From assembly GCF_014648815.1 (NCBI RefSeq), contig NZ_BMRV01000009.1, forward strand, positions 248,001-312,000: DNA of 64,000 bases. The letters are read 5' to 3'. A program made the position numbers and the translations under genes. Origin of the DNA: Streptomyces flaveolus (GTDB lineage: Bacteria > Actinomycetota > Actinomycetes > Streptomycetales > Streptomycetaceae). Below, piece by piece: positions 22,967 through 31,620 of the stretch (the first letter of the stretch is position 1; each line of letters starts with the position of its first letter). The notes beneath the pieces were generated by a model. That model searched no databases, was not told where the DNA came from, and was given only the letters and a program-made list of their open reading frames with translations.

Positions 22967-25585
22967 TCACCCACCGTCACCAGCCGTGCGGCTCCGGTCC
23001 GCCGCCCGGCGTACGCTCCGCAGCCGGGCCTCGACCTCCTCGCCCACCCGGTCCCCGGCCCGGCCGTTGGCCAGCACCACGAGGCCGCCGCCCCCGCGCA
23101 GGGAGAGCACGGACGCGGCGTAGTAGCCGGGCGGGGCCCCCTCGTAGCCGAACACGGCGTCGGAGCCGGCGGCGTCGAGGGGCGTGGCCGGGCCGTGGAA
23201 GCCGTCGCCGAGTGCCGGCATCCGGGCCGCGGTGTCCCGGCCGAGCAGGGCGAGCGGAGCGCCGAGCACGGAGCGCCGGAGCTCCAACGCCACCTCGGCC
23301 AGATCGGCGGCGGTGGTCCACAGCTCGGCGGGATCCGCGGCCCGCACGCCGTCGACCGCGCGCCCGGCGGCGTCATGGCCCAGCCGGGCCACCGGTGCGC
23401 CGCTCCTGCCGTCGGTGCGGGGTGGCGGCCCGCCGAAGCAGCTGTCGTCCAGCCGGAGCGGCCCGAGCACCAGACGCCGCATCAGCGGCCCGAACGCCTC
23501 GCCCGTGGCGTCCTCCAGCAGCGCGGGCAGCGGCACGGGACCGGCGTCGGCACGGGCCAGCAGATCCGCCAGGGTGACCGACGTGTCCCCGCCGCGGCCG
23601 ACCGCGGCGTCCAGCGCCAGCACCCCCTCCTCCACGAGACGCAGCGCGCCCAGGACCGCGACGTGCCGGCTCAGCGTCCCCACCGGGAAGGCGGTGCGCG
23701 GAGTGATCGGCCTGCCCGCGCCGTCGCTGCCCGCGGCCTCGACCGCCACCAGCCCGCCGCCCTCCAGCACGGCGACGCAGGCGCCCGGCACCCGGTGCTC
23801 CGCGAGCAGCTCCGCGAGACTGCTCCCGCCGAGAAACGTGCGCCGCCCCGGCGGGACCCGCCCGCCGGTGCCGCCCGGCCCGCCCTGCCCGGGCAGTGCC
23901 GCCCGCTCCACCCGCCCGTCGGCGTCGCGCGGCACCTCGTCGAGGAGGGTGAGGCTCGCGGGGACCAGGTGCCCGGGCAGCCGCCGCCCGCAGTGGGCCG
24001 CCAGCGCCGCCGCGTCCAGCCCCTGCGCGCCGGGGCGCGGCACCACGTAGGCGGCCAGGCGGACATCGCCCGGCGCGGCCTGCACGCCGAGGACGACGGC
24101 CTCGCCGACGCTCGGGTGGTCGTGCAGCGCCTCCTCGGTCTCCGCCGGGTCGGCCCGGTGGCCGCGCACCCACACTTGCCGGTCACCGCGGCCGAGCAGC
24201 TGCACCTCCCCGCCCGCCGTCCGGCGCGCGAGTTCCCCGGTGCGGTGCATCCGCGCCCCCGCGGGACCGTAGGGATCGGGCACGAACCGCAGCGCCGTCA
24301 GCGCGGCCCGGCCCACATAGCCCCGGGCGACGCCGGGGCCGGCCACGTACAGCTCGCCCACCACACCGTCCGGCACCGGCAGACAGGCACCGTCGAGCAC
24401 CCGCAGCCGCGCGTCCGCGCCGGGCGGCAGGGGAGTGATGCCGCCGTACGACGTCTCGGCCGTCCCGTACGCGGTACGCAGCCGGCCCGAACCGAGCAGT
24501 TCGGTGAGCCGCGCCGCCGCGGGCCCCGGCGCCCCGCCCGCGACCACGAACACCTCGGCCAGCGCGGCACTTCCCGCCTCCCCCAACTGCCTCATGAGCA
24601 ACTCGAGGTGACCGGGGGCCACGACCAGGAACGCGAACGGACCCGTCACCGCGAGCCATTCGCCCAGCCCCGCCAGATCCAGGGCCTGCGGTGCGAGCAG
24701 CACCCGCCGGCCGGCACACAACGGCGCCCACAGGCCCGTCGCCGCCGACTCGGAGGCGACCGACGAGAACACCGCCGTTCCACCGTCCCCGGCGCCGTCC
24801 AGCTCCCGCACGGCCGCCGTCACATGGTGCGCCAGCCCGCGGTGCGTGACCGCCACGGCGAGCGGGCGCCCGGCCGCCGCGGGCACCTGCGTCACATACG
24901 CCACGTCCTCCGGGTCCGGCGCTCCGCCGAGCGGCTCGACCGACTGCCGGGCGAGCGCGCCGCAGACCTCGGGATCGTCCACGTAGCGGACCTGCCCCTC
25001 GAACCCGTCCGGCCCGTGGGCCACTTCGGAGACCAGGAACCGTGCCCCCGTGGCGGCGAGCAGCGCGCGCAGCCGGGCCGCCGGGAACTCCGGGTCCAGC
25101 GGCAGACACCCGGCCCCCGCCTTCCACACGCCCAGCGTGACCGCGTGCAGTTCGGCCCCCCGTCCGAGCAGCACCCCCACCAGCGCGCCGCGTCCCACCC
25201 CCAGCGACCGCAGGTACCGGGCCCAGCGGTTGGACGCCGCGTCGAGCCCGCCGAAGGACAAAGCGAACCCGTCCCCCTGCACGGCCACCGCCCCCGGCAC
25301 CCGGCGCGCCTGACGCCCGACGATCTCGGCGACGCGGACACCGTCCGCGCTCACCCCCTCCGCCGTACGACGGCGCAGCCCCGCCGGACGCGGATCGGCC
25401 CACACCTCCTGCACCCGGGCCAGACACCGCTCCCGCGTCCCGCTGGTCCCCTCGGTGCGCCAGCCGGCGGGCAGTTCACGGTCGGCCCACCAGAGCGAGT
25501 ACTGCCCTTCGCCGTTGAGCACGACGCACCACTGGGCGCCGGCGACGGTCAGTGGTGCGGACAAGGCTGCTCCTGTGGAGTCCAT
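22967..25585 (-). CDS. MbtH/adenylation/beta-lactamase-like fusion, probable pseudoenzyme
   Basis: An 872-residue three-part protein. Residues 10-72 are MbtH-like (NGEGQYSLWW, LPAGWR, DPRPAGLRRR). Residues 75-570 have the NRPS adenylation fold, including AYGTAET (A5) and GRGDRQVWVRGHR (A8). Residues 585-860 resemble serine beta-lactamases/EstB esterases. Key residues are missing: the A3 loop reads VTQVPAAAGRPLAVAV without the glycine/lysine P-loop, A7 has TGEL for TGDL, the A10 lysine is R558 (DGRVER), and the beta-lactamase SxxK is TLSR at 637-640. No carrier domain follows. A binding, scaffold or sensory role is more likely than catalysis. ATG at 25585 follows AGGGA. It lies upstream of the AfsR-like gene in the same direction. 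Confidence 0.85.
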   Translation of the reverse strand: MDSTGAALSAPLTVAGAQWCVVLNGEGQYSLWWADRELPAGWRTEGTSGTRERCLARVQEVWADPRPAGLRRRTAEGVSADGVRVAEIVGRQARRVPGAVAVQGDGFALSFGGLDAASNRWARYLRSLGVGRGALVGVLLGRGAELHAVTLGVWKAGAGCLPLDPEFPAARLRALLAATGARFLVSEVAHGPDGFEGQVRYVDDPEVCGALARQSVEPLGGAPDPEDVAYVTQVPAAAGRPLAVAVTHRGLAHHVTAAVRELDGAGDGGTAVFSSVASESAATGLWAPLCAGRRVLLAPQALDLAGLGEWLAVTGPFAFLVVAPGHLELLMRQLGEAGSAALAEVFVVAGGAPGPAAARLTELLGSGRLRTAYGTAETSYGGITPLPPGADARLRVLDGACLPVPDGVVGELYVAGPGVARGYVGRAALTALRFVPDPYGPAGARMHRTGELARRTAGGEVQLLGRGDRQVWVRGHRADPAETEEALHDHPSVGEAVVLGVQAAPGDVRLAAYVVPRPGAQGLDAAALAAHCGRRLPGHLVPASLTLLDEVPRDADGRVERAALPGQGGPGGTGGRVPPGRRTFLGGSSLAELLAEHRVPGACVAVLEGGGLVAVEAAGSDGAGRPITPRTAFPVGTLSRHVAVLGALRLVEEGVLALDAAVGRGGDTSVTLADLLARADAGPVPLPALLEDATGEAFGPLMRRLVLGPLRLDDSCFGGPPPRTDGRSGAPVARLGHDAAGRAVDGVRAADPAELWTTAADLAEVALELRRSVLGAPLALLGRDTAARMPALGDGFHGPATPLDAAGSDAVFGYEGAPPGYYAASVLSLRGGGGLVVLANGRAGDRVGEEVEARLRSVRRAADRSRTAGDGG

Positions 25586-25851
25586 GGGCGTTCCCTGGGT
25601 CGAAAGAATCAGCCCACTCTGCCCGCAGGTGCCATACCCGACCTATGCGAGCGCTGGGCGCCCTCGGGACGACGGCACGCCGCCGCGATACGCCTCGGCC
25701 GATCCGCGCAGCTCACCGCGGCAAGCCAAGAGATCGCCAACCACCAGAAGAGGATCACGGTCTGTACTGAAGCAGTGACGCCGGGCCCGGCACTCACGCA
25801 CAGCCCAGTTCTGTCAGGAATACGGCACCTGCCACGAAGGAGCACACCCCC

Positions 25852-26385
25852 ATGCACGGCTTCTCGACGCGACGGTTCACCCTGACCGCGATCGCCGCCT
25901 CCGGCGCGCTCGCGACCACCCTGGCCCTGGCCGGCTCGGCCGTTGCCGTCGCTCCGGCGACCGCGACGGCCTCGTACGACTGCGGGTTCGCGGGCAGCGG
26001 CACCGTCACGCTCACCGCGGCCGACTCCGGCAACGGCAAGACGATCCGGATCGACTCGACGGACATCCGCACGCAGTTCCCGCTCGACGCCAACACCGTG
26101 ACCACGACGCTGAAGCTGAACAAGACGTCGGGTGGCGCGACGAGCGAGGTGCAGTTCTCCGGCACCGTGCACGAGGCCGCGACCACGGGCGACCCGCTCA
26201 CCTTCGGCCCGCTCCCGCTGGCGGCCGGGTCCCTCTCCACCGGTGACACCACCGACTCGGCGGCCCTCACGGGCGCGCCGAGCGCGTCCAACTGGTCCCT
26301 GAAGTTCACCGTGAACGACGCGGGCGGCAGCTTCACGTCCTACTGCGTCGCCACCGGCAACCAGTCGGCGGCCTTCACCTGGTAG
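25852..26385 (+). CDS. Small secreted protein of unknown function
   Basis: A 177-residue protein with a Sec signal (TRRFTLTAIAAS, hydrophobic core, cleavage near AVA-VAP). The mature part is rich in Ser/Thr/Gly/Ala, has alternating beta-strand character, and contains two cysteines (SYDCGF near its start and TSYCVA near its end) that could form one disulfide. No family recognised. AAGGAG precedes ATG 25852. A single-gene unit: a 266-base divergent region lies upstream and a very strong terminator downstream. Confidence 0.8.
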   Translation: MHGFSTRRFTLTAIAASGALATTLALAGSAVAVAPATATASYDCGFAGSGTVTLTAADSGNGKTIRIDSTDIRTQFPLDANTVTTTLKLNKTSGGATSEVQFSGTVHEAATTGDPLTFGPLPLAAGSLSTGDTTDSAALTGAPSASNWSLKFTVNDAGGSFTSYCVATGNQSAAFTW

Positions 26386-26394
26386 TCCCCCGCA

Positions 26395-26451
26395 CCGCAC
26401 AGACCGCGTCCCCCGGGAGCCCCGTGCTCCCGGGGGACGCGGTCTGTGCGG
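26395..26451 (+). terminator. Very strong hairpin terminator
   Basis: Perfect 26-base stem (26395-26420 with 26426-26451) and 5-base loop, 10 bases after the secreted-protein stop. It separates that gene from the arabinofuranosidase promoter. Confidence 0.85.
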
Positions 26452-26480
26452 GGGGCGTCTCCCCGAATCTTTCGATGGAG

Positions 26481-26530
26481 CTCTCGACTCTTGCGAGAGG
26501 TATTGACGTCGTTCACCGTCTCCCTATCAT
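26481..26530 (+). promoter_or_regulatory. Sigma70-type promoter of the arabinofuranosidase gene, with upstream palindrome
   Basis: TTGACG (26503-26508) and TATCAT (26525-26530) are 16 bases apart and resemble -35 and -10 boxes. Just upstream is CTCTCG (26481-26486), 7 bases, CGAGAG (26494-26499), a possible operator. Confidence 0.6.
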
Positions 26531-26553
26531 TCAATTTGCTCGACATTCCGACC

Positions 26554-26575
26554 TGCGTTCGATATGCCGAACGCA
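26554..26575. promoter_or_regulatory. Palindromic operator downstream of the abfB promoter
   Basis: TGCGTTCG, 6 bases, CGAACGCA: perfect 8-base arms about 24 bases after the -10 box, so near or just past the transcription start. The position fits a repressor that answers to arabinoxylan sugars; the protein is not identified. Confidence 0.55.
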
Positions 26576-26672
26576 CGCTCCCGCAATGACCGAATCGCAG
26601 GGAGTGAGCCGCTCACGTAAATGTCATGAACACGTCACCCGTTCGAGCACGCCCGAGGATGAGGAAGTTCCC

Positions 26673-28112
26673 ATGCGCAGACGAAGTTTCAGCCGCAGGC
26701 ATACGTCTGTGGTGCTCGCCGCCGTCGTCGGGGCCCTGGCCGCGTTGGCGGCGATGCTCGTCGCCACCCCGGCTCAGGCGGCTTCCACCGGCGCCTTGCG
26801 CGGTGTCGGCTCGAACCGGTGTCTCGATGTGCCGGGAGCCGGCCAGACCAACGGCACGGCCCTGCAGATCTACGACTGCTGGGGCGGGACGAACCAGCAG
26901 TGGACCCTGACGGACAGCAATCAGCTCACCGTGTACGGCAATTCCTGCCTCGATGTTCCGGGCCACGCCACCACGGCCGGTACCCGGGTGCAGATCTGGG
27001 CCTGCTCCGGCGGTGCGAACCAGCAGTGGCGGGTGAACGCGGACGGCACGGTCGTCGGCGTGGAGTCCGGGCTGTGCCTGGAGGCCGCGGGCGCCGGTAC
27101 GGCCAACGGCACGGCGGTGCAGCTCTGGACGTGCAACGGCGGCAGCAACCAGAAGTGGACCGGCCTGTCCGGGACCCCGACCCCGCCTGACGGCACGTGC
27201 CCCCTTCCGTCGACATACCGGTGGACGTCGACGGGCGCGCTGGCGCAGCCGGCGAACGGGTGGGCCGCGGTGAAGGACTTCACCAACGTGACCTACAACG
27301 GCAGGCACCTGGTCTACGCGTCGAACGTGTCGGGATCGTCGTACGGCTCGATGATGTTCAGCCCCTTCACGAACTGGTCGGACATGGCGTCGGCCGGACA
27401 GACCGGCATGAGCCAGTCCGCGGTGGCGCCCACGCTGTTCTACTTCGCGCCCAAGAACATCTGGGTCCTGGCGTACCAGTGGGGTGCGTGGCCCTTCATC
27501 TACCGCACGTCGAGCGACCCGACCAACCCCAACGGCTGGTCCGCTCCGCAGCCGCTGTTCACCGGGAGCCTTCCCGACTCCGGCACCGGTCCGATCGACC
27601 AGACCCTGATCGCCGACGGCCAGAACATGTACCTGTTCTTCGCCGGTGACAACGGCAAGATCTACCGGGCGAGCATGCCGATCGGGAACTTCCCGGGCAA
27701 CTTCGGCTCGTCGTACACGACGGTCATGAGCGACACCGCGAAGAACCTGTTCGAGGCGCCGCAGGTCTACAAGGTCAAGGGCCAGAACCAGTACCTGATG
27801 ATCGTCGAGGCTCGGGGTGCGAACGAGCAGCGCTACTTCCGCTCCTTCACGGCCACCAGCCTGAGCGGCTCGTGGACCCCGCAGGCCGCCACCGAGAGCA
27901 ACCCCTTCGCGGGCAAGGCCAACAGTGGTGCCACCTGGACCAACGACATCAGCCACGGTGACCTGGTCCGCAACAACCCCGACCAGACCATGACCATCGA
28001 CCCCTGCAACCTGCAGCTCCTCTACCAGGGCAAGTCCCCGACCGCGGGTGGCCCCTACGACCAGCTGCCGTGGCGGCCGGGCGTCCTCACCCTGCAGCGC
28101 CAGGCTTCCTGA
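26673..28112 (+). CDS. abfB: Secreted GH62 alpha-L-arabinofuranosidase with N-terminal CBM13
   Basis: A 479-residue exoenzyme. A signal peptide ends near AQA (about residue 40). A ricin-type CBM13 trefoil follows (about 41-165), with three QxW units NQQWTL, NQQWRV and NQKWTG. After a TPTPPDG linker comes the GH62 five-blade propeller, with GPIDQTLI and LFEAPQVY carrying the acidic active-site residues of the family. It removes arabinose side chains from arabinoxylan, and the CBM binds xylan. The same domain order occurs in S. coelicolor AbfB. GAGGA precedes ATG 26673. Monocistronic, with its own promoter and terminator. Confidence 0.92.
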   Translation: MRRRSFSRRHTSVVLAAVVGALAALAAMLVATPAQAASTGALRGVGSNRCLDVPGAGQTNGTALQIYDCWGGTNQQWTLTDSNQLTVYGNSCLDVPGHATTAGTRVQIWACSGGANQQWRVNADGTVVGVESGLCLEAAGAGTANGTAVQLWTCNGGSNQKWTGLSGTPTPPDGTCPLPSTYRWTSTGALAQPANGWAAVKDFTNVTYNGRHLVYASNVSGSSYGSMMFSPFTNWSDMASAGQTGMSQSAVAPTLFYFAPKNIWVLAYQWGAWPFIYRTSSDPTNPNGWSAPQPLFTGSLPDSGTGPIDQTLIADGQNMYLFFAGDNGKIYRASMPIGNFPGNFGSSYTTVMSDTAKNLFEAPQVYKVKGQNQYLMIVEARGANEQRYFRSFTATSLSGSWTPQAATESNPFAGKANSGATWTNDISHGDLVRNNPDQTMTIDPCNLQLLYQGKSPTAGGPYDQLPWRPGVLTLQRQAS

Positions 28113-28142
28113 TCCGAGCTGCTGACCGAATCCGCCGCTCCC

Positions 28143-28175
28143 AGGAACCCCGGCCGTACGACGGCCGGGGTTCCT
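28143..28175. terminator. Hairpin between abfB and a convergent hydrolase
   Basis: Perfect 15-base stem (28143-28157 with 28161-28175) and 3-base loop, 30 bases after the abfB stop. It can serve both converging transcripts. Confidence 0.78.
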
Positions 28176-28208
28176 GCGGGTCCGGTGTCACCGGTCAGGT
28201 CTCCCCGG

Positions 28209-29201
28209 TCAGTCCTGGAGGGAGGCCAGCCAGGCGGTCAGGAGACCGTTGACCTGCTCCGGGCGTTCCTGCTGGACCCAGTGGCCGCAGCCGTCCAGGA
28301 TGTGGGAGGAGACCAGGCCGGGGAGCGTGACCGGGTAGGCGTCGATCGCGTCGGCCATCCACGTCGTGGAGGCGTCCAGGCCGCCGCCCACGAACAGGGA
28401 CGGCTGCTTGACCGGGGCGCCGTTGTACGGGGTGAGGTCCTCCCAGTCGCGATCCATGCAGCGGTAGCGGTTGAGCGCCCCGGTCATGCCGGTCCGTTCG
28501 AACTCCCCGGCGTACACGTCGAGATCGGCCTCGGCCAGCCAGGCCGGAAGCGGGCCGGCCGGGAAGTGGTCGCGCAGCCGTCCCGTGCCCCGGTCCAGGA
28601 AGTGCGGGTCGGGCTCGCCCCGGGTCGGCATGGTGTCGGCGGACAGGGCGCTGAAGAAGCCCGCGAGCCAGCCCCGGACGTCGGGTTCGATCTCGGCCTC
28701 GGCGCGGCCCGGCTCCTGGAAGTAGGACACGTAGAACTCCTGCTCGGGGCCTCCGATCCGGGTGAAGACGTCGGTGGGGCGGGGTCCGCCGGGCGGGGCG
28801 TAGGGGACGCTCAGCAGCCCGACCGCGCGGAACACGTCGGGGTGGAGCAGGGCCGAGGCGGCGGCGATGTTGGACCCCCAGTCGTGCCCGATGATCACCG
28901 CGCGGTCCTCGCCGAGGGCGCGCACCAGGGCGACGTTGTCCTCGACCAGGTCGAGCATGCGGTACGCGTCGGTCGCGGCGGGCTTGGAGGAGCGGCCGTA
29001 GCCGCGCACGTCGAGTGCGACCGCCCGGTAGCCCGCCGCCGCGAGGGCCGGGAGCTGGTGGCGCCAGGAGTACCAGGACTCGGGGAAGCCGTGCACGAGC
29101 AGGACCAGCGGCCCGGTGCCCTGCTCGACCAGGTGCAGCCGTCCGGCGGGCGCTGGGACGGTGCGGTGGCGTGGGCCGGCGGACGGCGTGGGCTGGGGCA
29201 T
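28209..29201 (-). CDS. Alpha/beta hydrolase, epoxide hydrolase-like
   Basis: A 330-residue hydrolase. The oxyanion motif HGFPESW is at 37-43, the nucleophile aspartate D107 in IGHDWGSN and the catalytic histidine in GCGHWVQQERP near the C-terminus. An Asp nucleophile points to epoxide hydrolase or dehalogenase rather than esterase chemistry, and the cap domain (about 135-245) is of the epoxide hydrolase type. ATG at 29201 follows GAGGAG. It is divergent from a cupin-containing XRE regulator, which probably controls it. The substrate is unknown; a household xenobiotic or stress role is as likely as a cluster role. Confidence 0.87.
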   Translation of the reverse strand: MPQPTPSAGPRHRTVPAPAGRLHLVEQGTGPLVLLVHGFPESWYSWRHQLPALAAAGYRAVALDVRGYGRSSKPAATDAYRMLDLVEDNVALVRALGEDRAVIIGHDWGSNIAAASALLHPDVFRAVGLLSVPYAPPGGPRPTDVFTRIGGPEQEFYVSYFQEPGRAEAEIEPDVRGWLAGFFSALSADTMPTRGEPDPHFLDRGTGRLRDHFPAGPLPAWLAEADLDVYAGEFERTGMTGALNRYRCMDRDWEDLTPYNGAPVKQPSLFVGGGLDASTTWMADAIDAYPVTLPGLVSSHILDGCGHWVQQERPEQVNGLLTAWLASLQD

Positions 29202-29346
29202 GGTTCTGTCTCCTCGGGAATCCTGGTGCCGCGGATGCACCGATGATGCGCTGCGGCAGCAGGCCGGGGCGACACCTCTTGCCCGTCTGGCAAAGTGGCA
29301 GGACACGTCCCTGGAGGCGGCCCCTGGAAGGGAGGCGGGACGACCC

Positions 29347-29964
29347 GTGACGGACGACGGCGTGACCGGCACCCTGGCCGCGATGGCGTCGCGGCTGAGG
29401 GCCGCGCGCGAGCACCGCGGTGACACGCTGACCGACGTGAGCCGCGCGACCGGCATCTCCCTCAGCACGCTGTCGCGGATCGAGACCGGCCGGCGCACGC
29501 CGACCCTGGAGGTGCTGCTGCGGTTGACGAAGACGTACGGCCTCTCCCTGGACGAGCTGGCGGGCATCGAGTCCGCCGCGGCGGACCGAGCGCGCCCGCC
29601 CGCGCCGCTGAGGCGCGGCGACGACAAGACGGTGCTGCCCCTGACCCGCTACGTCGGGGGCCTGCACGCCCACAAACACGTGCTGCCGCCCGTCGACGGA
29701 CCGCCACCGCGGCCACGGCAGGTCGTCCACGACGGGTACGAGTGGCTGTGCGTGCTGTACGGGCGGCTGTGGCTGGCGCTCGGCGATCAGGACCTCGTCC
29801 TCACCGCCGGCGAGGTGGCCGAGTTCGACACCCGCACCGCCCACGGGGTGGCGAACGCCGGCCCCGGTGGACCCGTCGAGTACCTGATCATGTTCGGCCC
29901 GCAGGGCGAACGCCTGCGACCGCGCACCGGCCCGGCCGACCGCCCCGTGGACCGACAGCCGTAG
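29347..29964 (+). CDS. XRE-family regulator with cupin sensor domain
   Basis: A 205-residue regulator. Residues 10-70 are a helix-turn-helix of the XRE type (TLTDVSRATGISLSTLSRIE), and residues 95-195 are a C-terminal cupin with a VHDGYEWLCVLYGRLWLALG strand set. Proteins of this layout repress neighbouring catabolic genes until a small ligand binds the cupin. GTG at 29347 follows a GGGAGG. The 145-base divergent spacer shared with the epoxide-hydrolase-like gene is the likely operator region. Confidence 0.87.
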   Translation: MTDDGVTGTLAAMASRLRAAREHRGDTLTDVSRATGISLSTLSRIETGRRTPTLEVLLRLTKTYGLSLDELAGIESAAADRARPPAPLRRGDDKTVLPLTRYVGGLHAHKHVLPPVDGPPPRPRQVVHDGYEWLCVLYGRLWLALGDQDLVLTAGEVAEFDTRTAHGVANAGPGGPVEYLIMFGPQGERLRPRTGPADRPVDRQP

Positions 29965-30061
29965 CGCCCCGGGACCCGCGGCGGGTGTGCGGAGAGCAGG
30001 CCCCGCGCATGCTGCGCGAGTGCCTCCTGCCCCGCCTCCCGGGCCCGGCCCTGACCACTCA

Positions 30062-30910
30062 TCAGGAGCGACCGTCTTCACCGGCCAGGAACGGATGCAG
30101 CAGCGTGAGCAGGGCGCGCGGCCGGTGCAGCGGGATGATGTGGCCGCAGTCCTCGATGACGTGTCCGGTCAGATCGTCGGCGAGGGGGCGGAGTTGGCGT
30201 TCCAGTGCGTCACCGACAGGCCGGGCGCCCAGCGCCATCGTCGGCACGGTCAGGCGGGCAGTGGCGACCGCCCGCTCGATCTGTACCGCGCTCTCGGGCA
30301 GGGCCCGGTAGTACGAGAACGCGCGGCTCAACGCCTGGCGGCCGGTGTACGCGCGGACGAAGGCGTCCCGGACGGCCGGGGGCACCCCGTCGCCCAGCGT
30401 CCCGGCGTGCAGGAACCAGTCGACGTACGCGGCTTCGCGGCCCTCCAGCACGGTCTCGGCGAGGCCGGGCGCGGCGGAATGGAAGCCGAACCACCACGGT
30501 GGCCCGCCGGCGAGGAAGTCCTCGGCGCCCGGCAGCCTGCCCAGCAGGGACTCCATGACGACCAGGCGCCGGACGAGACCGGGGCGACGCAGGGCCAGCA
30601 GGAAGGCCGGCGGGGTGCCCGCGTCGATGCCGACCACCGCGGCCGAGGACACGCCGAGCGCGGTGAGAAGCGCCGCGGCGTCCTCGGCCAGCGTGCCCGC
30701 GTCGTACCCGGAGGCGGCTCCGCTGCTCGCGCCGAACCCGCGCAGGTCCGGTGCGATGACGCGGTGGCGGCCGGACAGGTCGGCCATGACGTCCGTCCAC
30801 AGCTCCCAGGTGTGCGGGAAGCCGTGCAGCAGCAGGACGGCCGGACCGGATCCCGCGAGGGCGACGTTCAGTTCGACACCGTTGACGGGGACGCGTCGCA
30901 GCTCGGGCAT
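30062..30910 (-). CDS. Alpha/beta hydrolase, haloalkane dehalogenase/epoxide hydrolase type
   Basis: A 282-residue hydrolase with HGFPHTW (29-35), nucleophile D96 in VVGIDAGTP and the histidine in EDCGHIIPLHRP. The Asp nucleophile again suggests epoxide hydrolase or dehalogenase chemistry. ATG at 30910 has GGAGG 5-6 bases upstream and replaces a longer frame (start 30949) that lacks a ribosome site. It is divergent from an HxlR regulator 99 bases away, a common pairing for detoxification genes. Confidence 0.86.
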   Translation of the reverse strand: MPELRRVPVNGVELNVALAGSGPAVLLLHGFPHTWELWTDVMADLSGRHRVIAPDLRGFGASSGAASGYDAGTLAEDAAALLTALGVSSAAVVGIDAGTPPAFLLALRRPGLVRRLVVMESLLGRLPGAEDFLAGGPPWWFGFHSAAPGLAETVLEGREAAYVDWFLHAGTLGDGVPPAVRDAFVRAYTGRQALSRAFSYYRALPESAVQIERAVATARLTVPTMALGARPVGDALERQLRPLADDLTGHVIEDCGHIIPLHRPRALLTLLHPFLAGEDGRS

Positions 30911-31009
30911 GGGGTCCTCCGGGGCGGTGAGCGACAGTGACATGGTCACCGTAAGGAACTACCGTGGCCCGCCCAAGACGGCACTTTCGCATCAGGTGGT
31001 GAGCTCCAG

Positions 31010-31423
31010 GTGACCAGGTCGAGGACCGGCGGACGTGACCAACGGCCCGGGGAGCGCGGCGACCTGCTCGATCCGCGCTGCCCGACCCGTCGGCTGCTCG
31101 ACCGCATCGGCACCAAGTGGACGTCGATGACGGTCAAGGTGCTGGCCGAAGCGGCCCCGGACGAGCTCCGCTTCGCGGAACTGAAGCGCCGTGTCCCGGG
31201 CATCTCGCAGAAGATGCTGTCCACCACCCTGCGGAGCCTGGTCCGCGACGGCCTGGTCGCGCGCCGCGTGGAACCCACCGTGCCGCCCGCCGTTCACTAC
31301 CGGCTCACCGGACTCGGCCTCTCCCTCGAAGCGCCGCTCTCCGCCCTGCGGGACTGGGCCGAGGCCCACATGGCGGAGATCGACCACAACAACCAGCTCG
31401 CCGACGAGCCACCCGCCTCCTGA
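31010..31423 (+). CDS. HxlR-family transcriptional regulator
   Basis: A 137-residue winged-helix protein. The signature DRIGTKWTSMTVKVLAE, then RFAELKRRVPGISQKMLS and the wing with PPAVHYRLTGLG, matches HxlR/DUF24 regulators, which sense electrophiles or aromatic compounds. The N-terminal cysteine DPRCPTRRLLD, present in many members, is retained. GTG start at 31010. It probably controls the divergent hydrolase gene. Confidence 0.88.
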   Translation: MTRSRTGGRDQRPGERGDLLDPRCPTRRLLDRIGTKWTSMTVKVLAEAAPDELRFAELKRRVPGISQKMLSTTLRSLVRDGLVARRVEPTVPPAVHYRLTGLGLSLEAPLSALRDWAEAHMAEIDHNNQLADEPPAS

Positions 31424-31426
31424 GCT

Positions 31427-31534
31427 GAACGGACCCTGGTCGCCGGTCTCGCCACCCGTTGGGGCTGGCACCTCCGGCCGGGAGGCCCGGGCAAGACGGT
31501 CTGGGCGGAGTGCGTGTTCGCAACTCCCATGTGA
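31427..31534 (+). pseudogene. C-terminal remnant of an anti-sigma-type HATPase
   Basis: Thirty-five codons, in a frame that opens right after the HxlR stop, read LVAGLATRWGWHLRPGG, then PGKTVWAEC and a stop. This is the typical C-terminus of the small RsbW-like ATP-binding regulators abundant in Streptomyces. The rest of the domain and a start are missing, so this is a fragment left by a deletion or insertion. Confidence 0.65.
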
Positions 31535-31620
31535 GCTCGGGACCGCGGTGGAAGGGTCGGGCGAGATGACCCCGATTTCCGCATCCTCGCGCGCCGGCTC
31601 GCCCAGGCCCTGGACGACGC

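Noticed and set aside
22967..25585. MbtH/adenylation protein as a functional NRPS module
   Set aside because: There is no condensation or carrier domain, and the P-loop and A10 lysine are missing.
31561..31620. DDPDFRILARRLAQALDD segment as part of the JetD-like remnant
   Set aside because: It is in a different frame and does not resemble the sequence that precedes the HGDxDW motif in that family. It may be another small fragment.
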